Part shown: positions 39,157 to 48,425 of the stretch, one piece after another | Layout: each line of letters starts with the position of its first letter | Position numbering within the stretch: position 1 is the first letter of the stretch | Assembly (NCBI RefSeq): GCF_017874595.1 | Contig: NZ_JAGILA010000002.1 | Span: 1,279,970 to 1,343,969, forward strand | Origin: Sinorhizobium kostiense | GTDB taxonomy: Bacteria; Pseudomonadota; Alphaproteobacteria; Rhizobiales; Rhizobiaceae | Length of the DNA: 64,000 nucleotides | Reading direction: 5' to 3' | Position numbers and translations under genes: made by a program | The notes under the pieces: generated by a model | Told to the model about the DNA's origin: nothing | Seen by the model: the letters and a program-made list of their open reading frames with translations, nothing else | Databases searched by the model: none

Positions 39157-40716
39157 CTATTTGTAGATGAAGCCGACATTGCCGTGATATCGGCCGACTG
39201 GCACCCCGGCTTGCGGGCGTCCGTAGATCTTGTTGACGCGGCCAAGGAAGAAGCTCTCGACATCGTTCGCCGCATTGAAGTTGTCGTCCGGCCGCGACAG
39301 CGCGCTTCGGGCGACCGGGCGCACCAGATAGGGCGTCGCGATGATCACGAGTTCCGTTTCGTTGCGCTGGAAGTCCTTGCTGCGGAACAGCGTGCCGATG
39401 ATCGGGATCTTCGAGGCGCCGGGCACTCCTGAAAGAGCCTGGCGGATGTTGTCCTGGACAAGGCCCGCGATTACGATAGATCCGCCCGATGGCAGTTCGA
39501 CACTGGTGGAGGCCTCGCGCCGGCGGATGCCGAGGAAAGTGTTGCCGGGGATGCCCGGTCTGGCGCTTCCCCACCCGTTACCGGTTACAACGGATCCTTC
39601 GTAGGTCGGCTCGGACACGTCTGTTTCTATCTGCAGGCTGATGCGACCAGCCCCGAGAACTACCGGTTTGAAGTTCAGCCGAATGCCGTATTCTACGTCA
39701 TTCACCTCCCGCTCGATCGTTGGCGCACCCGTTTCGTCGTCTGCCGTAACTTCCTGGACGCCGGCGAGCCGGAATTCACCCCCGACGTAAAACTTGGCTT
39801 CCTGGCCGGAAATCGCAGTGAGGCTGGGTTCGGCAAGCGTACGCATGACACCTGCCTGTTCCATAGCGTTGATGTAGCTCGTTATGGTTGTCCCGCCGAT
39901 CGAACCGCGAATCGCGGCATTGGCGAATACATTGACCGCATCACCCAAATTCGCCGGGTTGCGATAACTGATGCCACTTTCGCCGTCCGAGACGCTGCCG
40001 TTGAAACCAAGCTGCTTCAGCACCTGTCGGCTCACTTCCGCGACGGTCACCTTCAGCGTCACCTGATCCTCGCCCTCGATCGTCAGCAGGTTGACGATTT
40101 GGGAGGTCTGGCGGGCCTCCGCAAAGATATCCCCGTCACCATTGTCGCCCTGGACGGTGATGTTGCGCGTCGTCGCCTCACCACCCTTCAGGAAGGCGCG
40201 TGCGAGGTCCACGGCCCTGTTGGAGTCGAGCGGCGTGCGCACGCTTCCTGTCAGGACCACGTTGTCCGAGACGATTTCCACTTTGATGTCCGAGTCCGGA
40301 ATGAAGCGGCGCAGGTTCGCCTCGAGCCCGGCAACGTCGCGCTCGACGGCGACGTCGAGGCTGACGATCTCCTCGCCATTGGAGCCGAAGACGAAGATGT
40401 TCGTCTGGCCGACGGCCTTGCCGAAGAGATAGATGCGACGCGACGTGCGGGTTATGGCATCGGCCAGTTCGGGATCGGCAACGAGGATGTCGTGCGCGTC
40501 CGCGGGCAGATCCACGACCACCGCCTTGTTAAGGCCGAGATTGACCCTCTTCTTCACACCCGGCCCGCTTTCCGTGATCCGCACGACCGAAGAGGATGCC
40601 GCTTCTGCCGTTGGAACCATCGGCAGAGTAATCCCCGAAAATGCCAGGCAAAGGGAAAGACCGGCTGCGACGGACGCTCGAAACCTTTTTCCATTCCGTT
40701 TCACGTTGCGCCCCAT
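39157..40716 (-). CDS. cpaC: Tad pilus secretin CpaC/RcpA
   Basis: Outer-membrane secretin of 519 residues forming the pilus exit pore. A signal peptide (about residues 1-40) is followed by the pilus_N domain (NKAVVVDLPADAHDILVADPE), a BON-like region (VEIVSDNVVLTGSVRTPLDSNRAVDLA), and the secretin core with VEYGIRLNFKPVVLGAGRISLQIETDVSEP and the C-terminal IPIIGTLFRSKDFQRNETELVIIATPYLVRP. The start abuts the cpaB stop with no spacing. Confidence 0.96.
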   Translation of the reverse strand: MGRNVKRNGKRFRASVAAGLSLCLAFSGITLPMVPTAEAASSSVVRITESGPGVKKRVNLGLNKAVVVDLPADAHDILVADPELADAITRTSRRIYLFGKAVGQTNIFVFGSNGEEIVSLDVAVERDVAGLEANLRRFIPDSDIKVEIVSDNVVLTGSVRTPLDSNRAVDLARAFLKGGEATTRNITVQGDNGDGDIFAEARQTSQIVNLLTIEGEDQVTLKVTVAEVSRQVLKQLGFNGSVSDGESGISYRNPANLGDAVNVFANAAIRGSIGGTTITSYINAMEQAGVMRTLAEPSLTAISGQEAKFYVGGEFRLAGVQEVTADDETGAPTIEREVNDVEYGIRLNFKPVVLGAGRISLQIETDVSEPTYEGSVVTGNGWGSARPGIPGNTFLGIRRREASTSVELPSGGSIVIAGLVQDNIRQALSGVPGASKIPIIGTLFRSKDFQRNETELVIIATPYLVRPVARSALSRPDDNFNAANDVESFFLGRVNKIYGRPQAGVPVGRYHGNVGFIYK

Positions 40717-41526
40717 CTATTGCTGATTCTGGACGGCGCCATCGCTCTTGACGATGGAGCCCGACTTGATGACCTGGATCGCCGGCTGACCGTCGCCGCT
40801 GAGCAAATAATCGGCCGCAACCGTGTCCGGCTCCTGGGCATCGGCGACGCTGCGCAACGCCAGCGAGATGCGCTCGGCCATCTGCTGCGCGACCGTCATC
40901 ACCTTCGACTGGTCGGGCGTAAGTTCGAGCGTCGCCGTGGTGCCGATGACGGATTTGGAGCCGTCCTCCTTCACTTCGACCTGCTGGTCGATCGCCAACA
41001 CCCGGACATTGCTGAGCACCGTTTCCGTCAGGTAGACCCCATCGCCATCGGACTTGCGCACCATGATCACGTCGACCCGGTCGTTCGGAAGGATGAAGCC
41101 GCCGGCACCGGTCGCAACCGTGATCTCGGTGGCGACGGCCCGCTTTCCGGCCGGCAGCAGCGACGACATGATGCGGCTCGACGAATCGGCGATCTTTTCC
41201 GCCCGTACCGGCTCGCCGCCGAAGATCGGCAGGCGAACGACGGCACCGGAAAGATCGTCTATCGCCCCAGGCCGGTTTTCCTCGGTGATCATGCCTTCGG
41301 CGACATTGTCCTCTGGCCAGGCCGTCCAATGGATCGAATCGCCCCCGAGCCGCGAGCCAACGGGCAGGCTCTTGGAAGCGACGAGGACGTTGATGGTCGG
41401 CTCGCGCTCGACGACGGCTGCAGCGATATGCGGCGTCCCACCGCGGGTGAGCTTCATCGCCAACAATCCGGCCATCGCCGCCGAGCCGACGGCCACCGCC
41501 AGAATAATGATGCGCACCGGTTTCAT
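40717..41526 (-). CDS. cpaB: Flp pilus assembly protein CpaB/RcpC
   Basis: Protein of 269 residues anchored by one N-terminal helix (RIIILAVAVGSAAMAGLLAM). A SAF domain (INVLVASKSLPVGSRLGGDSIHW..AEGMI) and the RcpC domain (GGFILPNDRVDVIMVRK..TVLSNVRVLAID) follow. It is thought to act in the periplasm with the secretin. The ATG at 41526 gives the usual family start. It follows cpaA after 135 bases that carry two GTTAACCAT boxes, so cpaB probably heads its own transcription unit through tadC. Confidence 0.93.
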   Translation of the reverse strand: MKPVRIIILAVAVGSAAMAGLLAMKLTRGGTPHIAAAVVEREPTINVLVASKSLPVGSRLGGDSIHWTAWPEDNVAEGMITEENRPGAIDDLSGAVVRLPIFGGEPVRAEKIADSSSRIMSSLLPAGKRAVATEITVATGAGGFILPNDRVDVIMVRKSDGDGVYLTETVLSNVRVLAIDQQVEVKEDGSKSVIGTTATLELTPDQSKVMTVAQQMAERISLALRSVADAQEPDTVAADYLLSGDGQPAIQVIKSGSIVKSDGAVQNQQ

Positions 41527-41584
41527 GATCTTGCCGAGCCCCTGAGAATCCCCGGGACCAGATTGATCAGCAATTGGTGTAATT

Positions 41585-41617
41585 ATGGTTAACGAGCTGC
41601 TTATATAGATGGTTAAC
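41585..41617 (-). promoter_or_regulatory. cpaB promoter with two CtrA-like GTTAACCAT boxes around a -10
   Basis: Read on the minus strand, GTTAACCAT (41617-41609) is followed at once by a CTATAT -10 element (41608-41603) and, after 9 more bases, by a second GTTAACCAT (41593-41585). The boxes are direct repeats 24 bp apart. No -35 hexamer is seen at the right distance, which suits an activator-dependent promoter. TTAACCAT is a known CtrA-associated motif in alphaproteobacteria; CtrA itself is not in the window. Confidence 0.65.
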
Positions 41618-41661
41618 AAATACAGAGCGGATGCAGCGCTCGTTGCTTTTTAAGAGCGAGC

Positions 41662-42174
41662 TTACGACAGCTGCGCAAAGGCGAGCTGCATCATCGGCGA
41701 AGAGGGGTAAGCGGCAAAACCGCCGAGCGCGATGGCGATGCCGTAAGGGATTTTCTTCGCCGTCAGCAGAAGCTGCGGCACCGGGATGCCGCTCGCTAGA
41801 ATGGCGTTCTCATGACTGCGTAAGAAAAGTACAGCGAGTGTTAGCAGCCCGCCGAAAATGGAGACATACACCAGGAAAGCGACGAGCGATGCATCGAGGC
41901 CGAACCAGACGGTACAGGCAGTCAAGAGCTTGGCGTCGCCCCCGCCCATGATGCTCGCCGCAAAAAGGCAGAAGCACACCGCAAAGACAACGGCAGCCGC
42001 GGCAATATGCAGGCCGATCTGTCCCACACCGATATTAGCAAGAAGCGCAACAATGATGAATGCGCCCAGCAATATCGCCGAGATGCGATTCGGTATGGCC
42101 ATTGTGAAAAGATCCGAGAACGCCGCCAGCGCGAGACAGAACGGAAGAATGACCACGATGCAAGCAATTGTCAT
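41662..42174 (-). CDS. cpaA: Flp prepilin peptidase CpaA/TadV
   Basis: Membrane aspartyl protease of 170 residues that cleaves the leader of Flp pilins and pseudopilins. It has about five or six transmembrane helices. The catalytic aspartates are in AFSDLFTMAIPN (Asp21) and in the GxGD-type motif MGGGDAKLLTA near residue 80. It belongs to the short A24 form without a methyltransferase domain. It lies downstream of pilA, behind a hairpin that probably lowers its expression relative to the pilin. Confidence 0.95.
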   Translation of the reverse strand: MTIACIVVILPFCLALAAFSDLFTMAIPNRISAILLGAFIIVALLANIGVGQIGLHIAAAAVVFAVCFCLFAASIMGGGDAKLLTACTVWFGLDASLVAFLVYVSIFGGLLTLAVLFLRSHENAILASGIPVPQLLLTAKKIPYGIAIALGGFAAYPSSPMMQLAFAQLS

Positions 42175-42216
42175 GCCGTCCTCTTAAACTGCAAGAGATA
42201 CAAGGCAACTACGTCG

Positions 42217-42249
42217 AAAAAGAGAGCCGCTTCGAAGGAAACGGCTCTC
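42217..42249 (-). terminator. Intrinsic terminator between pilA and cpaA
   Basis: On the minus strand an 8-bp stem GAGAGCCG/CGGCTCTC (42249-42242 with 42229-42222) is followed by five T (42221-42217). It starts 28 bases past the pilA stop. Such a partial terminator would yield abundant pilin mRNA and less read-through into cpaA. Confidence 0.8.
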
Positions 42250-42276
42250 CGTGTTCGTTGCTAGGCCCCGAACGAA

Positions 42277-42459
42277 TTACATGTTGTCTTCAGCGGTCGT
42301 CATCTTGCCGCCGAGAGCGGTAAACATGCTGTCGAGGGAGTCGCCGAGGGCCGTCGCGCCAGTGATCAGCGCGACCGAGATCAGGGCCGCGATCAGGCCG
42401 TATTCGATGGCGGTTGCGCCGGATTCGTCCTTCAGCAGGCGAGCGAAAATGGTCTTCAT
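42277..42459 (-). CDS. pilA: Flp family type IVb pilin
   Basis: Major pilin precursor of 60 residues. The leader MKTIFARLLKDESG ends in Gly14, and cleavage there would give a 46-residue pilin beginning ATAIEYGLIAALISVALI. Glu at +5 and Tyr at +6 are the Flp hallmarks, and the hydrophobic helix follows. The gene is monocistronic-like because of the terminator at 42217, and is divergent from the secretin N-domain gene across 247 bases. Confidence 0.96.
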   Translation of the reverse strand: MKTIFARLLKDESGATAIEYGLIAALISVALITGATALGDSLDSMFTALGGKMTTAEDNM

Positions 42460-42706
42460 GGAAATTCTCCTACGTCACTTGTTGTCAGCACTTCCGCCAA
42501 CTGTTGCCGTTGATCGGATGCCCTTGAATTTAACGGGGGTCGATTGCTACCGGCTTAAGGAAAGAGGTTAGCGTCCAGTAAACGGGCAAGCCCGCTTTCC
42601 TGGGTAAATGCCCTGGAAAGAGACACGGCAAATTGCAGCGCGTTTACGTAACCATTCATTCACCAAAAGGCGGCAGGATAGGCCGTCATTCTCATCGGGA
42701 AACGCC

Positions 42707-43132
42707 ATGAATACGTCTCTCGCGGCCAGCAGGGTCGCCACGCTCGTCTCCGCAATCCTTGTCGGGCTGCCGTCGGCCTTTGCCCCGGGCGGCGCGCTTG
42801 CGGCGGAAGAGATGATGCGGGTCTATATGGATCACGCGCGCGTATTGAAGCTGGACCGTCCCGTCAGCAAGGTAATCATCGGCAATGCGGATGTCGCCGA
42901 CGCTACGGTCGCGGATGCGAGGACGATCGTGCTCACCGGGCGCAGCTTCGGCACGACAAACCTCGTTATCCTCGACCAGGACGGCAATGCGATCGTCGAT
43001 GAGCGCATTCTCGTGTCGATCGACGAAGGCAATACCCTGCGCGTCTACAAGCAAACGACGCGCACCGTCTTTTCCTGCTCCCCGAACTGCGAGCGGCATG
43101 CGGAGCGCCAGGAAGCCGCTCAATCCGACTAG
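42707..43132 (+). CDS. Stand-alone pilus_N (secretin N-terminal) domain protein
   Basis: Exported protein of 141 residues. A signal peptide (about residues 1-33, ending GGALAAEE) is followed by one pilus_N domain, DHARVLKLDRPVSKVIIGNADVADATVADA and LTGRSFGTTNLVILDQDGN, which resembles the N-terminal part of CpaC encoded in the same locus. No secretin barrel follows. The C-terminus carries two close cysteines (FSCSPNCERH). It may assist or regulate the secretin in the periplasm. A GTAACCAT sequence, one base off the CtrA-associated motif, is at 42648-42655, 52 bases upstream. Confidence 0.85.
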   Translation: MNTSLAASRVATLVSAILVGLPSAFAPGGALAAEEMMRVYMDHARVLKLDRPVSKVIIGNADVADATVADARTIVLTGRSFGTTNLVILDQDGNAIVDERILVSIDEGNTLRVYKQTTRTVFSCSPNCERHAERQEAAQSD

Positions 43133-43380
43133 ATCCCGATGGTTTTTGGTCGGATCGACCAGGAATCGGAAAGCCTTGCTCTTTCCGCATTTGTGCCAGT
43201 CAGATGACGCCGCCTGTCTTCAGCATTCTCTAATGAAAAATCAACACCACTAAAATTTTACTGACAGGCGAAAAGGAATTCTCAACCGTCCCGAGCTATT
43301 CTTGCGCGATCCAAGGGGAAATCGCGGGGCTGCAGGTGCAAGCTCCGTTGGCTCCGACGTGACATGACGGAACGGCGCAA
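43133..43380. other. Non-coding gap before the TadE-like genes
   Basis: About 250 bases separate the pilus_N gene from the TadE-like pair. A local AT-rich stretch (about 43230-43262, containing CACTAAAATTTTACTG) could hold a promoter, but no confident -35/-10 pair or known motif is evident. Confidence 0.3.
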
Positions 43381-44001
43381 ATGTCGACTGATACGCAATC
43401 CTCCACGCCTCGGCTGTGGCTCCATCACGTTTTCCGTCGCCTCGTCGGCGACAGAAAGGGCGCGACCGCGATCGAGTTCGCGATCCTCGCACTGCCCTTC
43501 TTTCTCGTCGTCTTTGCCTCGATCGAAACCTTCGTCGCTTTCACCGGCGAACAATTGCTCGCCAATGCAACGGATACGCTGGCGCGCAAGATTCGCACCG
43601 GCGAGATCACGTTCAATCAGGGCAAGTCGACGGACATGACGGAGGCCCAGTTCCGCCAGGCCTTTTGCGACGAGATCGCAATCCTGATGACCTGCTCGGC
43701 AACCGAGCTAGTGGATCCGGAGAAGCTCTATCTCGATGTGCGCAAGATCACCGATCTGAAGACGTTTCCGCCGGCGGTGCCGCGGATCGGTTCTTCCTCG
43801 TCATCCGATCTCGACACCAGCGGTTTCCAGTTCGCGCCCGGCGGTGCGGGGGAATTCACAATGGTGCGCGCCTATTACCGCTGGGAAGTGATCACCGATC
43901 TCGTTCGGCCCTATGTGACCAACCTGCGCCCCGCCGGTACGACCATGCCCCGAGACTTTCTGATGGTCGCCACCGCGACCGTTCAGAATGAAAACTATTG
44001 A
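43381..44001 (+). CDS. TadE/TadF-like pseudopilin
   Basis: Pilus assembly protein of 206 residues with a class III-type leader. DRKGATAIEFAILALPFFLVVF near residue 25-45 gives a Gly cleavage site followed by Glu at +5 and a hydrophobic helix, so it should be processed by CpaA. The periplasmic remainder has two cysteines (AFCDEIAILMTCS) and a Ser-rich loop. It overlaps the next TadE-like gene by 14 bases, indicating coupled translation. Confidence 0.88.
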   Translation: MSTDTQSSTPRLWLHHVFRRLVGDRKGATAIEFAILALPFFLVVFASIETFVAFTGEQLLANATDTLARKIRTGEITFNQGKSTDMTEAQFRQAFCDEIAILMTCSATELVDPEKLYLDVRKITDLKTFPPAVPRIGSSSSSDLDTSGFQFAPGGAGEFTMVRAYYRWEVITDLVRPYVTNLRPAGTTMPRDFLMVATATVQNENY

Positions 44002-44590
44002 GGACGCCATGAGACGGTCGCCCGAATCCCCCATTGCTCGCGTGTTCGGACCTTTGGCGCGCCTGTTCAAGGATCGACGCGGCGTTGGCGGCGTCGAATT
44101 CGCGATTGTCGCGCCACTATTGATCATGGCCTATATCGGCGCCTTCGAAATCTCGCTCGGGTTCACCGTGCTTCGCAAGGTCGCGCGCGCATCGAGCGCC
44201 GTCGCCGACATCGTCTCGCAGCAGCAGGAGGTCAACACGGCCTTTCTGGACGATATGAAGGAGGTTGCGAAAAGCATTCTCGCTCCCTACGACAGCTCGA
44301 ACTACACGCTGAAAGTCACCGGCATCCAGGTCACCGGAACGACGACCGGCAAAGTCGTCTGGTCGCGCGATGAGAACGGCGCAACGCCCTATCCCGCCAA
44401 TTCCACCACCCCCATCCCATCGGAACTCGACGCGGTGAACGCCTTCATCGTGCGCACGGAACTCGTAGTTCCACACGAACTCCTGCTCTTCGCACCCAAT
44501 CTCGAGAGCACCGTGAACACCGTCGATCTGTCGAAGACAGCCTATTACCGGCAGCGCTTCGGCAACATGATCAAATGCACGAATTGCTGA
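43988..44590 (+). CDS. TadE/TadF-like pseudopilin
   Basis: Second pseudopilin of 200 residues. DRRGVGGVEFAIVAPLLIMAYIG near residues 30-52 again shows the Gly cleavage site, Glu at +5 and a helix. The rest is periplasmic, ending in a CTNC pair. A third TadG-type gene with a von Willebrand domain, found next to such pairs in many Tad loci, is not present here; the following gene is deoB, after 183 non-coding bases. Confidence 0.88.
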   Translation: MKTIEDAMRRSPESPIARVFGPLARLFKDRRGVGGVEFAIVAPLLIMAYIGAFEISLGFTVLRKVARASSAVADIVSQQQEVNTAFLDDMKEVAKSILAPYDSSNYTLKVTGIQVTGTTTGKVVWSRDENGATPYPANSTTPIPSELDAVNAFIVRTELVVPHELLLFAPNLESTVNTVDLSKTAYYRQRFGNMIKCTNC

Positions 44591-44773
44591 TCGGCGGTCA
44601 TTGACCCGTGGCGGAGCCGATCTCCCGCAGTAAGTCCGCGCTCAATTGCATTGGATGAACCGGCGCGCTATCTCTGCCGGATTGCGCGGCCCGTCTTCGC
44701 GCTTTGAGCATTTTGCAGTCAGGTGGAATCGCGTGACGTCGCACAAATGCACTGTAGTCCAACCGGGTGCTTC

Positions 44774-45994
44774 ATGGCGCGTGCTTTTCTCTTTGTGCTC
44801 GACTCCTTCGGCATCGGCGGCGCGCCGGACGCGGAAGCCTACGGCGATCTCGGCGCCGATACGCTCGGCCACATCGCCGAGTTCTGCGCCGCGGGCGCCG
44901 GCGACCGCCGCGGCTTGCGCGAAGGGCCGCTGCATCTCCCCAACATGTCGGCGCTCGGGCTCCTCCATGCAGCCAAGCTCGCGAGCGGCCGAGTGCCCGC
45001 AGGCATGCCGTTGCCGGAACGGGTCTACGGCGTCTACGGCGCGGCCAGCGAAGTCTCGCGCGGCAAGGACACCCCCTCCGGCCATTGGGAGATTGCCGGC
45101 ACACCCGTGATGTTCGACTGGGGCTATTTCCCCAAGGAAGGCGATGCCTTTCCTCCCGAGCTCGTGGACGCGATGTGCCGCGAGGGCGAAATCCCCGGCA
45201 TTCTCGGCAATTGCCACGCTTCCGGCACGGACATCATCGCCCGCCATGGCGAAGAGCACATGCGGACCGGCAAACCGATCTGTTACACCTCCTCCGACTC
45301 GGTATTGCAGATTGCGGCCCATGAGAAGACCTTCGGGCTCGAGCGGCTCCTCGAGCTCTGCCAGATCGTTCGCCGGCTCGTCGACGCCTACAATATCGGC
45401 CGAGTCATCGCCCGCCCCTTCATCGGCGACGAGCCCGGCCATTTCACCCGCACCGGCAATCGCCGCGACTATTCGGTGCTGCCGCCAGAACCGACCGTAC
45501 TCGACCGACTGAGTGAGGCAGGTCGCAACGTGCATGCGATCGGCAAGATCGGCGATATATTCGCACATCAGGGCGTGACGAAGCTCACCAAGGCTAACGG
45601 CAATATGGAGCTCTTCTACGCGAGCCTGCAGGCCATTGAAGAGGCGGAGGACGGCGACCTCGTTTTTGCCAATTTCGTCGATTTCGACATGCTCTACGGC
45701 CATCGCCGCGACGTACCGGGCTATGCCGCAGCGCTCGAAGCCTTCGATGCGCGCCTGCCCGATCTCGACCGCCGCTTAAGACCAGGCGACATGGTCATCC
45801 TCACCGCCGACCATGGCTGCGATCCGACCTGGCGCGGCACCGACCATACTCGGGAGCGCGTGCCCGTGCTGATGTTCGGACCGTCGCTGAGGAGCCGCTC
45901 CTTCGGCATTGCCAACAGTTTCGCGCATATCGGGGAGACGGTCGCCGGACATCTCGGGATCGCGCCGGGCGCCCATGGGAGAAGCCTCATTTGA
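44774..45994 (+). CDS. deoB: Phosphopentomutase
   Basis: Manganese-dependent enzyme of 406 residues of the alkaline phosphatase superfamily, converting (deoxy)ribose-1-phosphate to the 5-phosphate in nucleoside breakdown. Metal ligands are visible in [17 protein letters not shown] at the N-terminus and in [13 protein letters not shown] near the C-terminus; the catalytic Thr region is [12 protein letters not shown]. The ATG at 44774 begins the conserved protein. Its stop overlaps the add start (TTGA), so the two are translated together. Confidence 0.96.
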   Translation: MARAFLFVLDSFGIGGAPDAEAYGDLGADTLGHIAEFCAAGAGDRRGLREGPLHLPNMSALGLLHAAKLASGRVPAGMPLPERVYGVYGAASEVSRGKDTPSGHWEIAGTPVMFDWGYFPKEGDAFPPELVDAMCREGEIPGILGNCHASGTDIIARHGEEHMRTGKPICYTSSDSVLQIAAHEKTFGLERLLELCQIVRRLVDAYNIGRVIARPFIGDEPGHFTRTGNRRDYSVLPPEPTVLDRLSEAGRNVHAIGKIGDIFAHQGVTKLTKANGNMELFYASLQAIEEAEDGDLVFANFVDFDMLYGHRRDVPGYAAALEAFDARLPDLDRRLRPGDMVILTADHGCDPTWRGTDHTRERVPVLMFGPSLRSRSFGIANSFAHIGETVAGHLGIAPGAHGRSLI

Positions 45995-46965
45995 CCGCAC
46001 ATCTTAAGAAGGCCGAGCTGCATTGCCACATCGAAGGCGCCGCGCCGCCGGAGCTGGCGCTGCGACAGGCGCGCAAATACGGGATCGATACGAGCAATAT
46101 CATCCGCGACAAGGCCTATGTCTGGGAAGATTTCACCAGCTTCGTGAGATGCTACGATGCGGTCGCCTCGCTGTTCCGCACCGAAGGCGACTATGCGCTG
46201 CTGGCCGAGGCCTATCTGACGGAGCTTGCGGAAGCTGGAACGATCTATAGCGAAATCATCGTTTCGCCGGACCATGGCAACACGATCGGGCTTGGTGCCG
46301 ACGCCTATATCGAAGGGCTCGCCGCGGGTATGGAAGCAGCCAAAGCGAGGACCGGCATCGAGTCGCGCATGCTGATCACGGGAATTCGCCATCTCGGACC
46401 GGAATCGGTGATCAGCACCGCCGAATATGCTGCCATGCGCCGCCATCCGCTCGTGACGGGCTTCAATCTCGCCGGTGAGGAGCGCATGCACAGCGTCGCG
46501 GAATTTGCCCGCGCATTCGACATCGTGCGCGATGCCGGTCTCGGGCTCACCATCCATGCCGGCGAACTGTCCGGCGCGTTCAGCGTGCGCGACGCGCTCG
46601 ACCACGTGCGCCCGGCGCGCATCAGCCATGGGGTCCGGGCCATCGATGACGCGGGCCTGGTCAAGCGCCTGGCCGACGAGGGAGTGGTGCTGGAGGTCTG
46701 CCCCGGCTCCAACATCTCGCTCAAGGTTTTTCCCGATTTCGCCTCGCACCCGCTACGCCCGCTTTACGATGCCGGCGTTCGCGTCACGCTCAATTCCGAC
46801 GATCCGCCCTTCTTCCACACCTCGCTCGTGCAGGAATACGAGATCGCGGCTCACGTCATGGGCTTCGACGACAGCGAGATCGATCGCATGACGAGGACGG
46901 CGATCGAATCCGCATTCGTGGATGAGCCGACAAGGGAGAGGCTGCTCTCGGCGCTGCACGTTTGA
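45991..46965 (+). CDS. add: Adenosine deaminase
   Basis: Zinc hydrolase of 324 residues converting adenosine to inosine. Metal and catalytic residues are intact: HCHIEG near residue 11, HAGEL, the catalytic His in ISHGVRAID, and the double Asp in LNSDDPPFF. The start is a TTG at 45991 overlapping the deoB stop by 4 bases. Its product inosine is the substrate of the purine nucleoside phosphorylase at 49745. The family also contains adenine deaminases, but the spacing of motifs fits Add. Confidence 0.92.
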   Translation: MTAHLKKAELHCHIEGAAPPELALRQARKYGIDTSNIIRDKAYVWEDFTSFVRCYDAVASLFRTEGDYALLAEAYLTELAEAGTIYSEIIVSPDHGNTIGLGADAYIEGLAAGMEAAKARTGIESRMLITGIRHLGPESVISTAEYAAMRRHPLVTGFNLAGEERMHSVAEFARAFDIVRDAGLGLTIHAGELSGAFSVRDALDHVRPARISHGVRAIDDAGLVKRLADEGVVLEVCPGSNISLKVFPDFASHPLRPLYDAGVRVTLNSDDPPFFHTSLVQEYEIAAHVMGFDDSEIDRMTRTAIESAFVDEPTRERLLSALHV

Positions 46966-47135
46966 ATATCGCTGTGACGTGCGGCGACTGCCGCTCTCTC
47001 GGTGTTAGCCCGAGGATAGGGCGCTCGGCAGATGACGGGGCAATTCCGCAGGCAAGTTCGAGCATCGGCCTTGCGGCCTCCTCTCATTCCATGGAAAAGA
47101 AGCAGATAAAACCAATTCTCGCGGGAAGGTGAGCC

Positions 47136-47765
47136 ATGGACGGCGTTACAGTGATCGATCATCCGCTGGTGCAGCACAAGCTGACCATCATGCGCAAGAA
47201 GGAGACGTCGACTGCGGGCTTCCGCCGGTTGCTCAAGGAGATCTCGACACTGCTCTGCTATGAGGTCACGCGCGACCTGGAGCTCACCATGGAGCGGATC
47301 GAGACGCCGCTCGAGGAGACGGAATCGCCGGTGCTCGAGGGCAAGAAGCTGGTCTTCGCCTCGATCCTGCGCGCCGGTAACGGACTGCTCGAGGGCATGC
47401 TCGAGCTCGTCCCGTCGGCGCGCGTCGCGCATATCGGCGTCTACCGCGACCATGAGACGCTGCAGCCGGTCGAATATTATTTCAAGGCGCCGGAGGGCCT
47501 CAGCGAACGCCTCGTCATCGTCGTCGATCCGATGCTGGCGACCGGTAATTCATCGATCGCGGCGATCGACAAGTTGAAGGAGCGCGGCGCCAGGAACATC
47601 CGTTTTCTCTGCCTTTTGGCTGCCCCCGAAGGGATCCGGAACTTCCAGTCGGCGCATCCGGACGTGCCGGTCTTCACCGCCGCCATCGACAGCCACCTCA
47701 ACGAGAAAGGCTATATCGTGCCCGGACTTGGCGATGCAGGCGACCGCATGTATGGCACGAAGTAG
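47136..47765 (+). CDS. upp: Uracil phosphoribosyltransferase
   Basis: Enzyme of 209 residues forming UMP from uracil and PRPP. The PRPP-binding loop [19 protein letters not shown] and the C-terminal uracil-binding [17 protein letters not shown] are both complete, and [16 protein letters not shown] follows the family pattern. GGGAAGGTGAG just upstream supplies the ribosome site. A strong terminator closes the unit at 47799. It salvages the uracil released by the phosphorylases of the facing cluster. Confidence 0.97.
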   Translation: MDGVTVIDHPLVQHKLTIMRKKETSTAGFRRLLKEISTLLCYEVTRDLELTMERIETPLEETESPVLEGKKLVFASILRAGNGLLEGMLELVPSARVAHIGVYRDHETLQPVEYYFKAPEGLSERLVIVVDPMLATGNSSIAAIDKLKERGARNIRFLCLLAAPEGIRNFQSAHPDVPVFTAAIDSHLNEKGYIVPGLGDAGDRMYGTK

Positions 47766-47798
47766 AGCTTCCTTAACCAGACCGGAAGATGAGACGCC

Positions 47799-47826
47799 AG
47801 GCCGCCGGTTTTCCGGCGGCCTTTTT
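47799..47826 (+). terminator. Rho-independent terminator after upp
   Basis: A perfect 10-bp stem, AGGCCGCCGG (47799-47808) with CCGGCGGCCT (47813-47822), closes a TTTT loop and is followed by a T tract to 47826. It lies 34 bases after the upp stop. Confidence 0.92.
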
Positions 47827-47903
47827 GCTGGACGTTAGCGATCATCCGCCGAAGATCCGCCAAAGATCCGCAGGCCGTACTCCTGCGATATCCGGAGTCA
47901 AGA

Positions 47904-48425
47904 ATGGTCACACGCCTCCTCGCTTTTGCCGGTGGACTTGCCGCCCTTGCGCTCGTCGTCCCGGAATTTGCCTCCAGCTATCTTGCCCGACACAGCAACA
48001 GTGCATCGCCGCCGCCGCAGACGTCGGTTACGGCACCGGCGAGCTATGCCAGCGGCAAGGGCGTGGTGCTCGAGGCCGACCGCAACGGGCACTTCATCGG
48101 CACCTTCCATATCAATGGGAAGCGGGAAACGGGAATGGTCGATACCGGCGCCAGCGTGGTCGCAATAAACACCTCTGCGGCCCGGCGCTTCGGCATTGCC
48201 GTCGGCAGCCTCTCGTTCAACGGTCGGGCACAGACGGCGAATGGGATGGTGGAGGCGGCTCACGTCGAACTCGATCGGGTCGAGATCGGCGGCATATCGC
48301 TTAAGCATGTCGAAGCCATGGTTCTGCCGGACAAGGCGCTCTCGGGCACACTCGTCGGCATGTCGTTTCTGAGCCGGCTATCGTCCTATCGCGTAGAGAA
48401 CGGCGCGCTGCATATGGTCAAGTAA
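47904..48425 (+). CDS. Retropepsin-like clan AA aspartic protease (TIGR02281 type)
   Basis: Small membrane-anchored protein of 173 residues. An N-terminal hydrophobic helix (LLAFAGGLAALALVVPEFA) leads into a periplasmic single-lobed aspartyl protease domain with the active-site motif MVDTGASVVAINT near residue 79 and a later LVGMSFLSRL strand. Such proteins would work as dimers; natural substrates are unknown. The gene overlaps the convergent deoA stop by 8 bases. Confidence 0.88.
   Translation: MVTRLLAFAGGLAALALVVPEFASSYLARHSNSASPPPQTSVTAPASYASGKGVVLEADRNGHFIGTFHINGKRETGMVDTGASVVAINTSAARRFGIAVGSLSFNGRAQTANGMVEAAHVELDRVEIGGISLKHVEAMVLPDKALSGTLVGMSFLSRLSSYRVENGALHMVK

Noticed and set aside
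45721..46749. 342-codon minus-strand frame opposite deoB/add
   Set aside because: Antisense shadow without domain; both sense genes have complete catalytic motifs.
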